Assembly (NCBI RefSeq): GCF_030867145.1
Contig: NC_134414.1
Coordinates: forward strand, 21,656,518-21,720,517
Direction of reading: 5' to 3'
Source of the DNA: Opisthocomus hoazin
Lineage: Eukaryota > Chordata > Aves > Opisthocomiformes > Opisthocomidae
Length of the DNA stretch: 64,000 nucleotides
The stretch's first letter is position 1, and every line of letters begins with the position of its first letter. The notes below the pieces were generated by a model. That model did not search any database. It was not told where the DNA came from and saw only the letters and a program-made list of their open reading frames with translations. The translations under genes were made by a program, and so were the position numbers. Of this stretch, positions 1 through 12,600 are shown piece by piece.

Positions 1-159
1 AAGCACACAGCCCTTTCCTAGCAGGACTTTATGTTTGCGTTCAGGGTTTTTTTTTCCCTCTCTTTTTTTTTTTTTTTCTTTCTAGTCTATATCACTGAGC
101 ACATCTGTGCATCCTGCGCCAAGAGCTCATTTTCTTCGCAGTTTTTCAAGTCTTGGGCA

Positions 160-479
160 ACCTCCCGACCTTCCCAAGGGCCGGGAACGCCCCTGGCGCC
201 CGAGCCGAGCCGAGCCGAGCCGAGCCGAGCCGAGCCGAGCGAAGCCGAGCCGAGCCGAGCCGAGCCGAGCCGAGCCGAGCCGAGCCGAGCCGAGCCGAGC
301 CGAGCCGAGCCGAGCCGAGCCGAGCCGAGCCGAGCCGCCCCGCCCCGCCCCGCCCCGAGCCTCCCCGCCCCGCCTCGCCCCGAGCCCTCCCCCGCCGGCG
401 CGTGCGGCTGACGCGCTCCGGCTGCGCCCGGCCCCGCCCCCGGCAGCGGTGTGTGTCCCACGCGGGGTGGCGGGGAAGC
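160..479 (+). promoter_or_regulatory. GC-rich CpG-dense promoter / 5' leader of DDX10
   Basis: The stretch before the DDX10 start codon is very GC-rich with many CpG dinucleotides, which continue through exon 1 to about 780. It contains clustered GC boxes of the CCGCCC type at 336-356 and 361-376 and no TATA box that I can see. This is the usual look of a housekeeping CpG-island promoter. The transcription start cannot be placed exactly, so I cannot say how much of the pentanucleotide array at 201-335 is transcribed. Confidence 0.55.
201..335. repeat. (CGAGC)27 pentanucleotide tandem array
   Basis: Twenty-seven consecutive 5-nt units. All read CGAGC except the ninth (241-245), which is GAAGC. 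The array then runs into a CGCCC-rich tract at 336-356. Because the unit length is not a multiple of three, every frame on both strands stays open and gives artificial Ser/Arg/Ala/Glu/Pro or Leu/Gly/Ser-rich reading frames. Those ORFs are not genes. The array lies 145 nt upstream of the DDX10 ATG. Confidence 0.97.
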
Positions 480-665
480 ATGGGCCGGGATGGCGGCGGC
501 GGGGGGAGCCCCGGAGAGGTGGACCCGGTGCGCAACTTCGAGCGCTGGAAGAAGCGGTACACCCGGCGGACGAAGTGGCTGCGGCAGCAGCGGCAGCAGC
601 GGAAGCGGCCCAAGTGGCAGGTGGAGCGGGAGGGCATCGGGCGCCTGGTGCAGCGCTACGCCGAG
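480..665 (+). CDS. DDX10: DDX10 exon 1 (start codon, residues 1-62)
   Basis: The frame begins with ATG at 480 (MGRDGGGG...) and ends in phase 0 before the donor GTACGG at 666. The segment [12 protein letters not shown] and the end [18 protein letters not shown] are the conserved DDX10 N-terminus. This start is chosen because its position matches the vertebrate protein start. The same frame stays open upstream to 153, so openness alone would not decide it. A short poly-Gly run (residues 5-9) is encoded by GGC/GGG codons. Confidence 0.95.
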
Positions 666-3600
666 GTACGGCGGGGGGGGGGGGGGCGGTAACAGCCGCC
701 CCCGTGGTTCTGGTGGGCGGGGCGGCTGTGGGCAGGCGGCGGAGCCGGGGGTGGTGAGTCCCTGCGGGGGTGGGGGGGTTGGTTGGAGCAGATGGTGGGG
801 ACGCTGGTCACCAGCGGGAATCGGCCCTTCTGCCCGGGCAGCACGGGTGTCCCGCGGTTGGAGGCCAGCAGGAACAGGGAGGTGATCGTGCCCCTGTACT
901 GGGCACTGGTGAGGCCGCACCTGGAGTACTGTGTTCAGTTTTGGGCCCCTCACTACAAGAAGGACATTGAGGTGCTGGAGCATGCCCAGAGAAGGGCAAT
1001 GAGGCTGGTGAGGGGTCTAGAGAACAAGTCCTATGAGGAGCGGCTGAGGGAGATGGGGCTGTTTAGTCTGGAGAAAAGGAAGCTGAGGGGGGGACCTTAT
1101 TGCTCTCTACAACTACCTGAAAGGAGGTTGTAGTGAGGCAGGTGTTGGTCTCTTCTCCCAGGTAACTAGTGACAGGACGAGAGGCAGTAGGCTCAAGTTG
1201 CGTCAAGGGAGGTTTAGATTGATATTGGGAAAAATTTCTTTAGTGAAAGAGTGTTCAGGCATGGGAACAGGCTGCCCAGGGAGGTGGTGCAGTCCCCATC
1301 CCTGGAGGTGTTTAAGAAGTGTGTAGATGTGGCACTTCAGGGCGTGGTTTAGCAGGCATGGTGGTGTTGGGTTGATGGTTGGACTTGATGGTCTTAGAGG
1401 TCTGTTGGACTTGATGGTCTTAGAGGTCTTTTCCAACCTATGATTCTGTGAGATGGAACACATGGGACACGTTTGTCTCCATGGAAGGTGCCCTACAGGA
1501 GGCAAACATTGCGCTGGGAGAGCGTGTTGTTTAACCTCAGGTCAGGAAGTCAGCATTTGAACATTAGAGCCAGGGTCAGTGGTGGTGGTTCTGTCACGCA
1601 GATCCCCTTGAATTCGCCGGGGAGATGGCTGGCTGGTGAGCCGCACTGGTCAGTGGAAAGCGTGTAATTGCGAATAACGGCTGCGGTGCCCTCTGCCTGT
1701 GGTGCTGCTCCGTGTCCCACCAACTGTTGCTGAATTTGCAGCCACTGGTGCGGAGGAGTGTGGCAGTTGTACTTGGGTACGCGGCGCTCAGCGTAGCTGG
1801 TGGTGGAGACCTTTTGGTGGTTGTAATTTGGCTGAGCAGAAAGTAATGACAGGCGTATAGAAGAATCATGTCTGTTGCTATAAAGAGTTCATGATAGCTC
1901 CTTTGATTAAGATTCAGCAAGTCAGTATTCTGAAGCTTCACACGGTCATTGGCTTTACTGGTTTGAAAGCAAATGTTATGCTTCCAAAGATGGTCAAATC
2001 AGTGTTTTGAATGACAGATTGTTTCTCAGGGGAAAAAATGGGCTTGCCGTTAGTTGTTTTTATGATAAAAATTAAAGGTGGTAACTACATAAATGATAAA
2101 TACTTTTATTGTGGATGAATTTTGCAGTAACTTGTTTTGGCAATATCTTTCTACTCACTGTAGAAATAGAGGACTTAGATGCTGTCTGAAAGCAGACTGC
2201 CTGAATTGTTAGAAGCTTGTGTTTTTCCGAGTGGGATGACCACGGGCGGATATGTGTGTTTCACTATGGAATGAAAAACCTTCTACATTACCACAGCACT
2301 GTTGGACTTGTTGTAACCTAGACTTAGATGGTTGCCTCTGCATGGTCTCTGTAGGGTGCATGAGCAAGAGAGAGTTAAAGCAACTTGGCAAAGGCTATCT
2401 ACATAGTTTATGAACTCTCTGCACCAATACCAAATCACAGTATATCTACAATAGATTGCTTTGCATTTCTGTGTATTTGAACACAGACAGAGAGATGTGT
2501 AGTGAAATTAATTTTGCATGTTGTCAGGCCCTAATAGTTTCTACATTTGATAATAGCTTGCGTTTACTTGATAATGCCATATGCGAATTAGGCTGCTGTG
2601 TTACCTTGGGGTACTATGGCAATATCTAGCTATTCCCCCTTCTCTGTCTCTTGTTTTAGAGTCCCATCACTGGTGATTTAATACTCCCAGCAGCAGTCTT
2701 GTAGATAAAGTGGTCAAGTTCAGGGGATAGCTTTTCTTCTAATGCAGTTGACACCTGTGCAGAAGCTAAAGTAGTGTGTTTCTCCCGTGTACTGAAATTA
2801 TATGTATATACCATGGGTGTATTGAGAGGCAGGAACGGGATCACCAGAATCGTCAGCTGGGGGAAGATGCTGGCTTTACAGCCTCTTCATCTGTGAGACT
2901 GAATGGCCAAACATGACCCCTGTTCACCTGTCATTTGCCCTTAGAGTGCATTGTCTGTAATTTCCAGTGTGAGAATGACTGCAATGGATAATCAGGATGA
3001 AATTAAGCAATAATGAAGAGATAACCAAGATACTTTGTTACTGGATTTTTTTTTGTCGTTTGTTGACGTGTGATGGTGGATGTGTGGCAGCAGAGATGGA
3101 AAAAGTGAAATTTAGTTCCAGTGTGTCCAAATCATGGGACCGTTTTGTGTGTTACATATTCATAGATGATCTGTTATCTGTTGATCCAGTGACTTTGTCT
3201 AGCTGTAAGGCTGTTGATGAACATTTACTTCTCCATCCAGTTGTGCTCATGAAAAGCATTAACAGCTACCTGACGTGCTGGGGAGCTGTTTGTGTAAACT
3301 CTTTCTAGTGTGCTTTGTGTCAAATTAGATGAGACTACCATTTGAAAAGAGCTAGATGCTCTCGCATAGAACAGATTGGAGAGAGCTCACAAGTACGGAT
3401 TCCCAGCAGATTAGAGGAGGTAACAACTTCCAGCAGGAAAACAAACTAAGTAGAAGTTGGTGGTGTTTTCCACTGGTACATGTAGATATGGAATAGATCA
3501 TAGAATGCTTTGGGTTGGAACGGACCTTTAGAGGTCATCTAGCCCAACCCCCCTGCAGTGAGCAGGGACGTCTTCAACTCGATCAGTTGCTCAGAGCCCC

Positions 3601-6600
3601 GTCCAACCTGGCCTTGAATGTTTCCAGGGATGGGGTATCTACCACCTCTCTGGGCAACCTGTGCCAGTGTTTCATCACCCTTATTGTGAAAAGACACCTT
3701 CCTTATATCTAGTCCAATAGATAATAATTGATTGCTTGTATTCTTTTTTGATGTAAGACACTTTTCTCTCATGTAGGCATCCTGTTTTCCTATGTGGACA
3801 GTCTTTTGCTTGAAATTAAACTGAGACTGTATGCATCACTGAGTTGTGATCCTTTAGCATGCAAAAGACGACGACTGGGAATTAGCCTGATATGCAATAT
3901 TGCATATGATATATAATGTCTTCAAATTTGTCAACCAAATTTGGAAACATTTATTAGAAATTCTGGTTTGTGAAAGTCAAAAAAAGACTTTTTATGGTAA
4001 TTTCTGATAGGAGTTCTTCCCCCCTCCCAGGAATGTGCTAGCTCAAAGTATGTGCTCCTTAGCACAAGTAGGTTTTATAAAAATATTTCAACTTTAAGAT
4101 TTCTAAGTAATGTTTGACAAAAGTTTAATTGCTCTGCTAGGACACAGTGAAAGTTTGAAAACTACCTTGCAAGAGCTTTGTCTTGAAGTATGTCAAAAGT
4201 GGGTTCTAATGAGGGTGTTTATTACCTTTTATCTAGAGTTCAAATTCATGCATTAAATTACTTTTCTTGTTTTTACTAGTGAGAACTAGACTGAAAAGAG
4301 TAGTGTTGTGATCTAGGTGCTTTAAACACATATCAGCCCTCAGGAAAAGAATAGTTTAGTTTTCTGTGATAGGCAGAGCCTGCAGAAGGATTGGTGCTTC
4401 AAGGAGATATAAGGGTGCTCTGACAGCTCAGTAGCTCTTCATTTGAGGCCTTCTCTGGAATTTTTATCACCAGTTGTCAGAACATCTGAGGACCATTTTG
4501 CTTGGTCCCTGTGTTGGGAGATTTCTGTTCAGCAGTCTATTAGAGATAAACGGTACCTGTTAAAAGTGCACAAGTTCTTTAAGCTCTCAGTTTGACATTT
4601 GGAAATCTCAGTTTATGGGTGCTAGACAGTATGAATTCAAATCTGTGTAGTCTACCTTCCTCTTCAGCTGCTTAGGCTTTACAGATGTCATAGTCCCCCC
4701 CCCCCCCCCCCCCCCATGAGTTCTGTGGTTTTTTTTCTGTCCTGCTGCTGTTGTTTCTTTTGAACTTTGCTAGCGGCTATCTGCATTATGTGATGATCTT
4801 CTATCAGCTAGAACAGACTTGAAAGTATTATGTTTTTCTTAAGATCTCTACTTGACATCTCAACATTTTTGTAAAGCATTCATCCAACCCATGGACTCAA
4901 ACACATGCTCTTGGGGGTTTTGTGTGTGTGTGTATAATTAACAGCTCTCAAGTATGCTGTAGAGGCGGATGCATACAGAGAAGTGAAGTAGTAGATGTCA
5001 GGATAATGAACTACTTTTTTGGTATGTTTTGTACCCTGTAGGACAGCTCTGAAAAATGAAGTATGCCGGGTGCTAGAGGTTGGTGAATCTGGTGAGCTTC
5101 AGGACATAGGTGGGCTCTTCTTGTCCCAGTCAGACAGATGTGAGATTGCTGTGGTTCTGGGTCCCCTGGTCCGACCTGCGGTGAGGGTGAGCCTGTACTC
5201 CACGGAGGTGCACGTGTGTGCACACACACATGTCCAGACAGACAGACACAGAGCCCTGCATCCATCAGCAGCTGTGCAGGCACGCACACGCAGTGCTACA
5301 CAGACGTGAACAGCATGGGTGACAGGGACTGTTCCTCTCTGGCTGGTCAGAATTGATGTCCGCTACTCAAATAAGTACCCACACATGGAAAATGGGTCTC
5401 ACCGGTAGCTGGCATCAGCTTCTCCGTCTGCCCCAGGGCTGGCCCTAGGCCCCAGTTTCCCCAGGTGCTGGCACTGGCACCCTCCAGCCCCTGCAGCTCG
5501 TGGTCCCACTCCGGCTGCCGGCACTCGGCTCTCGGGCTGCTGCCCACTCCTCTGGCTGGGAGGTTGCTGGTGGTCTCTCACACGGGCTCAGAAGAGAGGG
5601 TGTGCCCACACAGCAGTGTAGAAAGAATGCAAGAGTAAGTATTATTATTAGTAGTTATTAATAGTAGTAGTAATAGTTACTAGGTAAGAATATTTACTAA
5701 GACTGCAGGATAGGCTGGGCTGGTGGGGTGCAGAGCTCAGTCAGATGAGCATACAGATGAATCAGATGTTACCAAGGACCAGCTCCTTTTATCCCCTTTT
5801 GCCTCTGTTTTCTCACGCTGGTTCCTCCCCAGTCCACCTTGATCCCTCCCTTTCCCTGCCTTTGATCCTTCCCCTAAACACCCAATGATAAGTCTTGCAC
5901 ATTCCCACAGCCCCACTAAAACCAAGCAGCCATGCAACATCCCCAAATGCTTTTCCCCTGCAGCCCCCATGAGCCCCTCTCCCTGCAGGCACTGACCCCC
6001 GCCAGTCTGCAGGGCCTTCTGGGGAGGCGGTGGCCCCGTGGGGTTCACCCGGGGACTGTGGGCTGACCCCTCTCCTCCAATGGTCCCTGGGAGCAGCTGG
6101 ATCGGGGTGCTTTATCGCCATGTGCAGTGATGACGTTATCAGGGCTCCTTCCCCGGCGTCGTTCCACTGATTCTTGTGGGGTCGTTGAGTTCACAGTTAT
6201 TAATCTTTAATCACATACCCTAACGCTAAATATAGGTACAGTCAAAGTGGAAAAGTGAGGTGGTGGAGAAATGTGTTTCTTGTCTGGAGCTATTTCCCCA
6301 AGCATTTGTTTACCAGGCCTTTACCCTGCGGAACACTGACCTGCTTTTGTGATGTGTGATCTCATTCAGCAGCCGGAATACCTTCATCCTCATTGCTTCA
6401 AGGGATCTGGAAATACGGACAGGAAGGGGCAGCTTGGCTTTTGTAAGGCTGTATAGGCTGTAGGCAGGCTGCCAGCAGTGTCTGCACGTGGTGCTTGCAG
6501 GTGAAGGGGTCGGCCTTTACCGATAGGAGCCATAAGGGTTAAATTGTTACAAGTGCAAGTGAGCTTCTCTTTCTCAGGAAGATAAGGGCTGTGTACTTTG

Positions 6601-9600
6601 CAGCATGATGATGTTTTATTCTTAAGCCATAATGGTTAATGGTTAAAAAAAGAAGGGAGGTAAGAGCTCAGAGTGATCACTTTTATGGGATGTGACTATT
6701 ATTACTCCATTTGCAGTAGCCTCCAAAGCCAAACTGGTCCTCTGTGAGTATTCCCAGGAAAATGAATTTGTGCTTAGTGTTCATGAATTATAAACTCAGT
6801 GCTTGTTGCAGCCACACAGAAATATGAAATAACTGGCTAGTTACGTGTTTTGCCATACGTATTTTATTATAATCTCTGTTGGTAGTTAGTCTGACTGGGA
6901 CAGTTTGAGAGAAAAAGGCTACAGAAGTTCTGATTTTAGAGATACTGTATGTGAAATGCGTAGCGTGAGTTTTAATTGCGAGTTCTGTCTGGGGCTTGTG
7001 GCGCTTGCATACCACAGTATCTTTTTAAAATGTGATCCTCCCTGCCTGCCTTCTTCCCCTGCCTCCCTCCCTCCAGTTTTGGACATCCCAATAAGAAAAA
7101 CACATCAGTAAAGTGGATCCGGTTCAGTGGAGGGCCACCGAGGGGGTAGGGCTGGAGTACTTGCCCTGTGAGGAGAGGCTGGGGGAGCTGGGCTTGGTCA
7201 GCCTGAAGCAGGTGTGACTTTGGGGTTGGGATGAGGACCTTACAGAAGCCCTCAGTGTCTGTGGGAAGATGATCTAGGAGATGGAGCAGGGCAGAAGGAT
7301 TAGAGACAACAGGCATAAGTTGAAAGAAGAGAGGCTCAGCCTGGAACACGTTTTGCCCCTGAGGACAGTCAGGCAGAAGCACAGGTTGCCCAGAGGGGCT
7401 GTCCAGTCTCTGTCCTTGCATGACTGGACTGGACTGGATGAAGCCCTGAGCAGCCCAGTCTGACCTCAGAGCCGACCTGCTGTGAGCAGGAGGATGGAGC
7501 AGAGACCTCTTAAGGCCCTTTTCAGCGTCAGTTGTTCTGTGATTTCATGGTGGTCTGAGTTAATTTCTCTGTTGTGCTGAGATTGTAAGCACTGATTAAA
7601 CTTACTTTGTTTCAGATAAATGCAAGTGAAATTCAGAGATTTTCAGACTTTCCATTGTCAAAGAAAACCCTAGAAGGTAAGTATAAAAGTTTTCTTTGGA
7701 AAGTATTTTGAGTAAAAATGAACGTATTAATCTTCATCTGAAAAATTTTTTGCTTTAAACTTAAGTTTTAGGTAAGTATTACCATGTACAGTGTTTGCTA
7801 AAAGGGTGAATACAGCTCTGGGCAAGACAAAAATAATTTTTTTTTTTTTCTTCCCCCCCTTCCCACGTCCTCTCTTCTCTTCCCACACTACAAATACTAG
7901 GACTTCAGGAAGCTCAGTACCGCATGGTAACAGAGATACAGAGGCAAACCATAGGTTTGGCTTTACAAGGTAAAGATGTACTTGGAGCTGCGAAGACTGG
8001 ATCAGGCAAAACTTTGGCTTTTCTTGTCCCCGTAAGTAATTTACATCCTTCCATATGTACCTAAACCAAGTTATCCAGGAAGTATTGGATGTCAGACAGC
8101 TTATGTTTGATCCTGGGAGAAGGGTTGTAATTCAGCTGATCTGGATGTTCCAAGAAATCCAAGATACACGTTTAATAAAGCTGCTTGAAGTTCTGCAAGA
8201 GTTATATTCTTGACCCTAGGAATATTCTGACACTTAGAAATTCCATTTTGATCCTTATGTTAGTAGTGATTTAGGAAGTGCTTTGTTTTTCTCTCAGGAA
8301 TCTGTTTTCTGTGTGCAACTCTAGTTGTTGGCTTGTTTTAAAATTTGAAAACTAAGTGTGTGGAATAGAATGGTGAAATTTCTTCAGTTCCTTAGACTTT
8401 TTAGATGGGTGGTTTTCACCTTTTAAAATTTTAGGATTTGGACTTTATGTAGCAAACTTAAGCTTCCTGATAGTGGACTTCCATTTCCTTTTTGTCTTTT
8501 GTGAACTCCTTAGAAATCACTTCCAGGTGCCAGCGGGAAAACAGGATGAAAACTCGTCATGGGGTTTGAGTGTTTTACTCAAGACATCATGCCCTGCGCT
8601 ACATTTCTGCAAGTTGAAAGTATAATTGAGAAGTTTATTTGCTTAAAGTGCACATATAAGTGGATACAAACCCCATCATGTTATGATTAGATAAAGGGAA
8701 AAAGAAACGTTTTGATTATGTTTGGGTTTTTTTTAGGGTTAAACATTACTTGCATTTTTGTGAACATAAATTTCTTTGGAGCCTATTCTGTCAGCTACTG
8801 TGGGAATAGTAGTAGGTGTTTTGCATACCCTCTGTAGTTGAGAAGATTTATTCTTTGTGCCTTTTTTTAAATTTATTTTTTATTAGTAAAGGAAAAAAAA
8901 GTAGATGCTACAAAATATAGTCTTGTGAACTTAAGAAACAAAAGTGAGATTGCTCTATTAGTTAATCTAGGATTAGAAATACTTTGTTTTACAAACCTTA
9001 TTTGAAAACAGTTTTAGGGGAGGTAAGTGATAGAGGAGCTGGAGGGATGAAGAGTGGAAAAAAATTAATTGTACAAGGATGCTTAACAGCCTTCAGAATT
9101 TCAGAACGCTTGAAGTATTCATACCTATGAAATCTTTATGTTAGGGTGAGCTGACTAAGACAGTCTTTCTGCGGTATAAGTTTGTAAGAGGATGAATAAT
9201 CCTGGTCTGGGGTGTATGGCAACTTTAGTTGGAATGCTCTGTATACAGCATGTATGGGTAGTACTGCTTCAAGCCTATGACCAGAATTAGAGCTGCAATA
9301 ATTGGCTTTCTTCTAGTTCACAGAATCACAGAATGTTCGGGGTTGGAAGGCACCTCCGTGGATCGCCTAGTCCATCCCCCCTGACGAAGCAGGGTCACCT
9401 ACAGCAGGCTGCACAGGACCTTGTCCAGGCGGGTTTTGAGTATCTCTAGAGAAGGAGACTCCACAACCCCTCTGGGCAACCTGTTCCAGGGCTCCATCAC
9501 CCTCAGAGTGAAGAAGTTCTTCCTCATGTTCAGATGGCAGAGTAGAAGGGGAGGAGAACCTCCCTCGACCTGCTGGCCACACTCTTCTTAATGCACCCCA

Positions 9601-12600
9601 GGATCCCATTGGCCTTCTTGGCAGAAAGGGCACACTGCTGGCTCATGGTCAACCTGTTGTCCACCAGCACTCCCAGGTCCCTCTCCGCAGAGCTGCTCTC
9701 CAGCAGCTCATAATAGTTGCTCATTCTGTTTCTGGTTCCCACAAAACCCTATGAGCAGGGAAGTTCCTCATGGATTTCTACATCTGATTTCTGTTCTCGT
9801 ACAAATGATTAAGGCTTAATTTCCAGAATGTAGCAGAGTAGGATTAGTTGTACAGTAAAATGTTAAGGATTTACCACCCGTTACTGTCTGTCATAGACTA
9901 GTACTGGGGAACTTTGCTTCACCAAGTATCATTACAATCAGTTAGAACTGATATATAATCAAACTGTGTAAAATGTATGCTGATGTTTCTTGAAGTCATG
10001 ATTTTAATTAGTATGGCTTTATCTTAATATGTATGGCTTTATCTTGATTAGTATGGCTTTATCTTTAAATGACACTGTTTGTTAAATTTGTTGTTGTTAC
10101 ATGTTTTACTTCTGAGATATTTATAATGAGAATGTGGTATTTTTTTCAGGCTTTGGAACTCTTGTATCGCCATCAGTGGACTTCAGCTGATGGGTTGGGA
10201 GTTTTGATAATATCGCCTACCCGGGAACTGGCATATCAAACCTTTAAGGTTCTGCGTAAAGTGGGAAGAAATCATGAGTTTTCAGCTGGCCTCATCATTG
10301 GAGGAAAGGTGTGTCCTCTCTTGGAGTCTGCTGTATGGAAGCATAAATGAGTGCTATATTAAGTGCTGGTTTAGGAAGGAAACCCTGGAAATAAAAATGT
10401 CAGAGAAGAGAGTAGTTAATGGGAAACTATCAGTGACCCACTCGTTTTCCTGTCTGTGTATTCTGCGTCTTTTGAAGCTTTTCCATATTTACAGTCTTTC
10501 CAGGTTACATGACTGGATGGGCCTTCCTGCTAAGCCTTTCCCAACTATCCTGTTAATTTAGATTATTCTGAAATAGTTTTGGCTCAAGCCACAAGCGTGA
10601 GCATGCTGAAGAAATTGTAGTATCTCTGTAGAAAGAGGAAAGCCTGATCCTTGATGGTTCTTTCTAAAAACTATCAGTAGGTTAAGCTGGCCTGACCATC
10701 TCTAGTACTGGGCTTCTAGTGTGAAAAACTAGAGCTGAACGGGTTTAACTCCTTTTCAGGATCTGAAAGAAGAGTCTGAAAGAATCCACAATATAAATAT
10801 GCTAATTTGCACTCCAGGACGGCTTCTGCAGCACATGGATGAAACATCGTATTTCTATGTGTCTGATCTGCAAATGTTGAGTAAGTTCTTTGAGTGCTTG
10901 AAAGTACTCAGAAATATTTTGTAACAGTTCATAATTGTGTGGAGCACTTCCTTGGCTAAAAAGTTTATCCTAGTCGTGGTATGTAGATGAAATGGCATTG
11001 AAGTTCACACATGCACAAATCAAAAAAGGAAACAACAAAACCCCTTTCTTGTGTGTACTTCTCCCAACTGGTTGCCGAGCATGCCTTCCTTAGGATGATA
11101 AGAACAAGTAGGCGAGTTAGTAAGGAACCCAAAACCAAATGTAGTGTCCCACAGAATATTTTAGATCTGTCTTGGCTAACGCTGGCCTTTTCTTTCTGGG
11201 ACATGATAATTAACTATTTGGAATATCCATTGCAGTGTGTGTGTTTTGGGCCAGTTCTGGAAAACACTTTTCTATGAATTTTAAGACAGATCGCTGCTCC
11301 TTTCATTGTTTTGTTAGCATTGTTAACATTGTTTCTTTTCATCCTTCCAACCAGAATGAAAATGTCAGTATAATGAAAAGATTTGCCTGCCTCTAAGAAC
11401 TGCATAATCTTTTGCCTAGCTTGAGGAACTTAGAAGCAATTAAGAAGCTAATGAAGCTGATAAAATGTGAAATTGTACTTAGAATTGCATTAAATGTAGG
11501 CCTTTTTCTTAAAGCTTTGTGCTACTCAGTTTATACCCTGTGTTTTAATGGTAGATTCCACTTAGGTGCAGGGGAGACTGTTTTGTTCTTTCCTGAATAG
11601 TACAGCACTGTTTTATATTCCATGCTTTTGTTTCAGTAATAGGACAGGGAGTTTGTAATTTGCAGTCTTTCTGCAAATTGCTGAACTGTTTACTTGAAGT
11701 GCTCACCTTTTATGCCTCAGCATGTGAAACTGAGGGCTGTAGTGCATAGACTATGGGAAATGCTATAACTTCTATTGCCATATTTTAAAAAACACATTTT
11801 ATAGAGTACATTAATATCTAAAGAGAATCCAGTCATACAGAGAAATTAATCTCTGCAATTTAAGTAGCCATGCATTTTTGTACTGTATGGATTTTACTTT
11901 TTATAAAAATAAAGCTAAAACCAGATTTTCTCAAACTATTTCTCAATTCAGTTCTTGATGAAGCTGATAGAATTCTAGACATGGGGTTTGCTGACACAAT
12001 GAATGCAATCATAGAAAATCTACCTAAGAAACGCCAGACCTTGCTTTTTTCCGCAACACAAACAAAATCAGTGAAGGATCTTGCACGTCTGAGCCTGAAA
12101 GATCCGGAATATGTTTGGGTTCATGAGAGAGCCAAATTCAGGTATGTTGTGATTTTTTTTTTCTTTTTATTTGTTTTTTTTTTTTTTTTTATTTTTTATT
12201 TTTTGAGAGGTGGGGAGAGGTTAAACAGAGAGTTAACTGTTGCTCTGGCTATCAGTTCCCTGAATCAGAAGATGTGCCATGCATTCTCCTTCCTGCAGTG
12301 TCTCATCCTGTTGTCTGCCACCCTGAAAGCAAGGAATTTCCAGATAAGAGGGTACCAGTTCTGACTGGTTCACTTCAGAGAGGCTGAACCTGCACTTTCC
12401 TTGTGGCTTTTCAGGTAGCTTCGCAGACTGGAATCTTTCTTCCTCATGAGCAAAGCCCCAGAGTGGGTTATAGCCTGGATGGAGTAGTGTCTTCTGAATT
12501 GCTTCTTTTTTGTTGTTTGGCTTCCATGCTCTCCTGTGTGTTCATACTTACTGTGGAGAACCACCAGATGTATTGCAAAAATACGGTTCCTCTGTGTGAC

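Larger units (their letters stand above)
666..7615 (+). other. DDX10 intron 1
   Basis: 6950 nt. It contains a G14 run right after the donor (673-686), CR1 fragments at 857-1451, 3497-3715 and 7112-7545, a C21 run at 4695-4715, and a GC-rich block at about 5010-6215. The stretches 1456-3490, 3720-5000 and 6220-7110 are AT-rich and I recognise nothing in them. It ends with a pyrimidine tract and TTTCAG at 7615. Confidence 0.9.
8032..10149 (+). other. DDX10 intron 3
   Basis: 2118 nt. Apart from the rearranged CR1 copy at 9318-9745 and a 20-bp triplicate at 10007-10066, the sequence is unremarkable AT-rich intron. Nothing is recognised from 8040 to 9310. Confidence 0.9.

Noticed and set aside
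31..983. Several long open frames on both strands rich in Ser-Arg-Ala-Glu-Pro or Leu-Gly-Ser-Ala-Arg.
   Set aside because: They are produced by the pentanucleotide array and the GC-rich exon 1 region; a 5-nt unit stays open in all frames. Only the frame from 480 to 665 is coding.
10069..10561. ORFs overlapping exon 4 that could look like small independent genes.
   Set aside because: The coding part is DDX10 exon 4 with clear splice sites; the rest is intron read-through.
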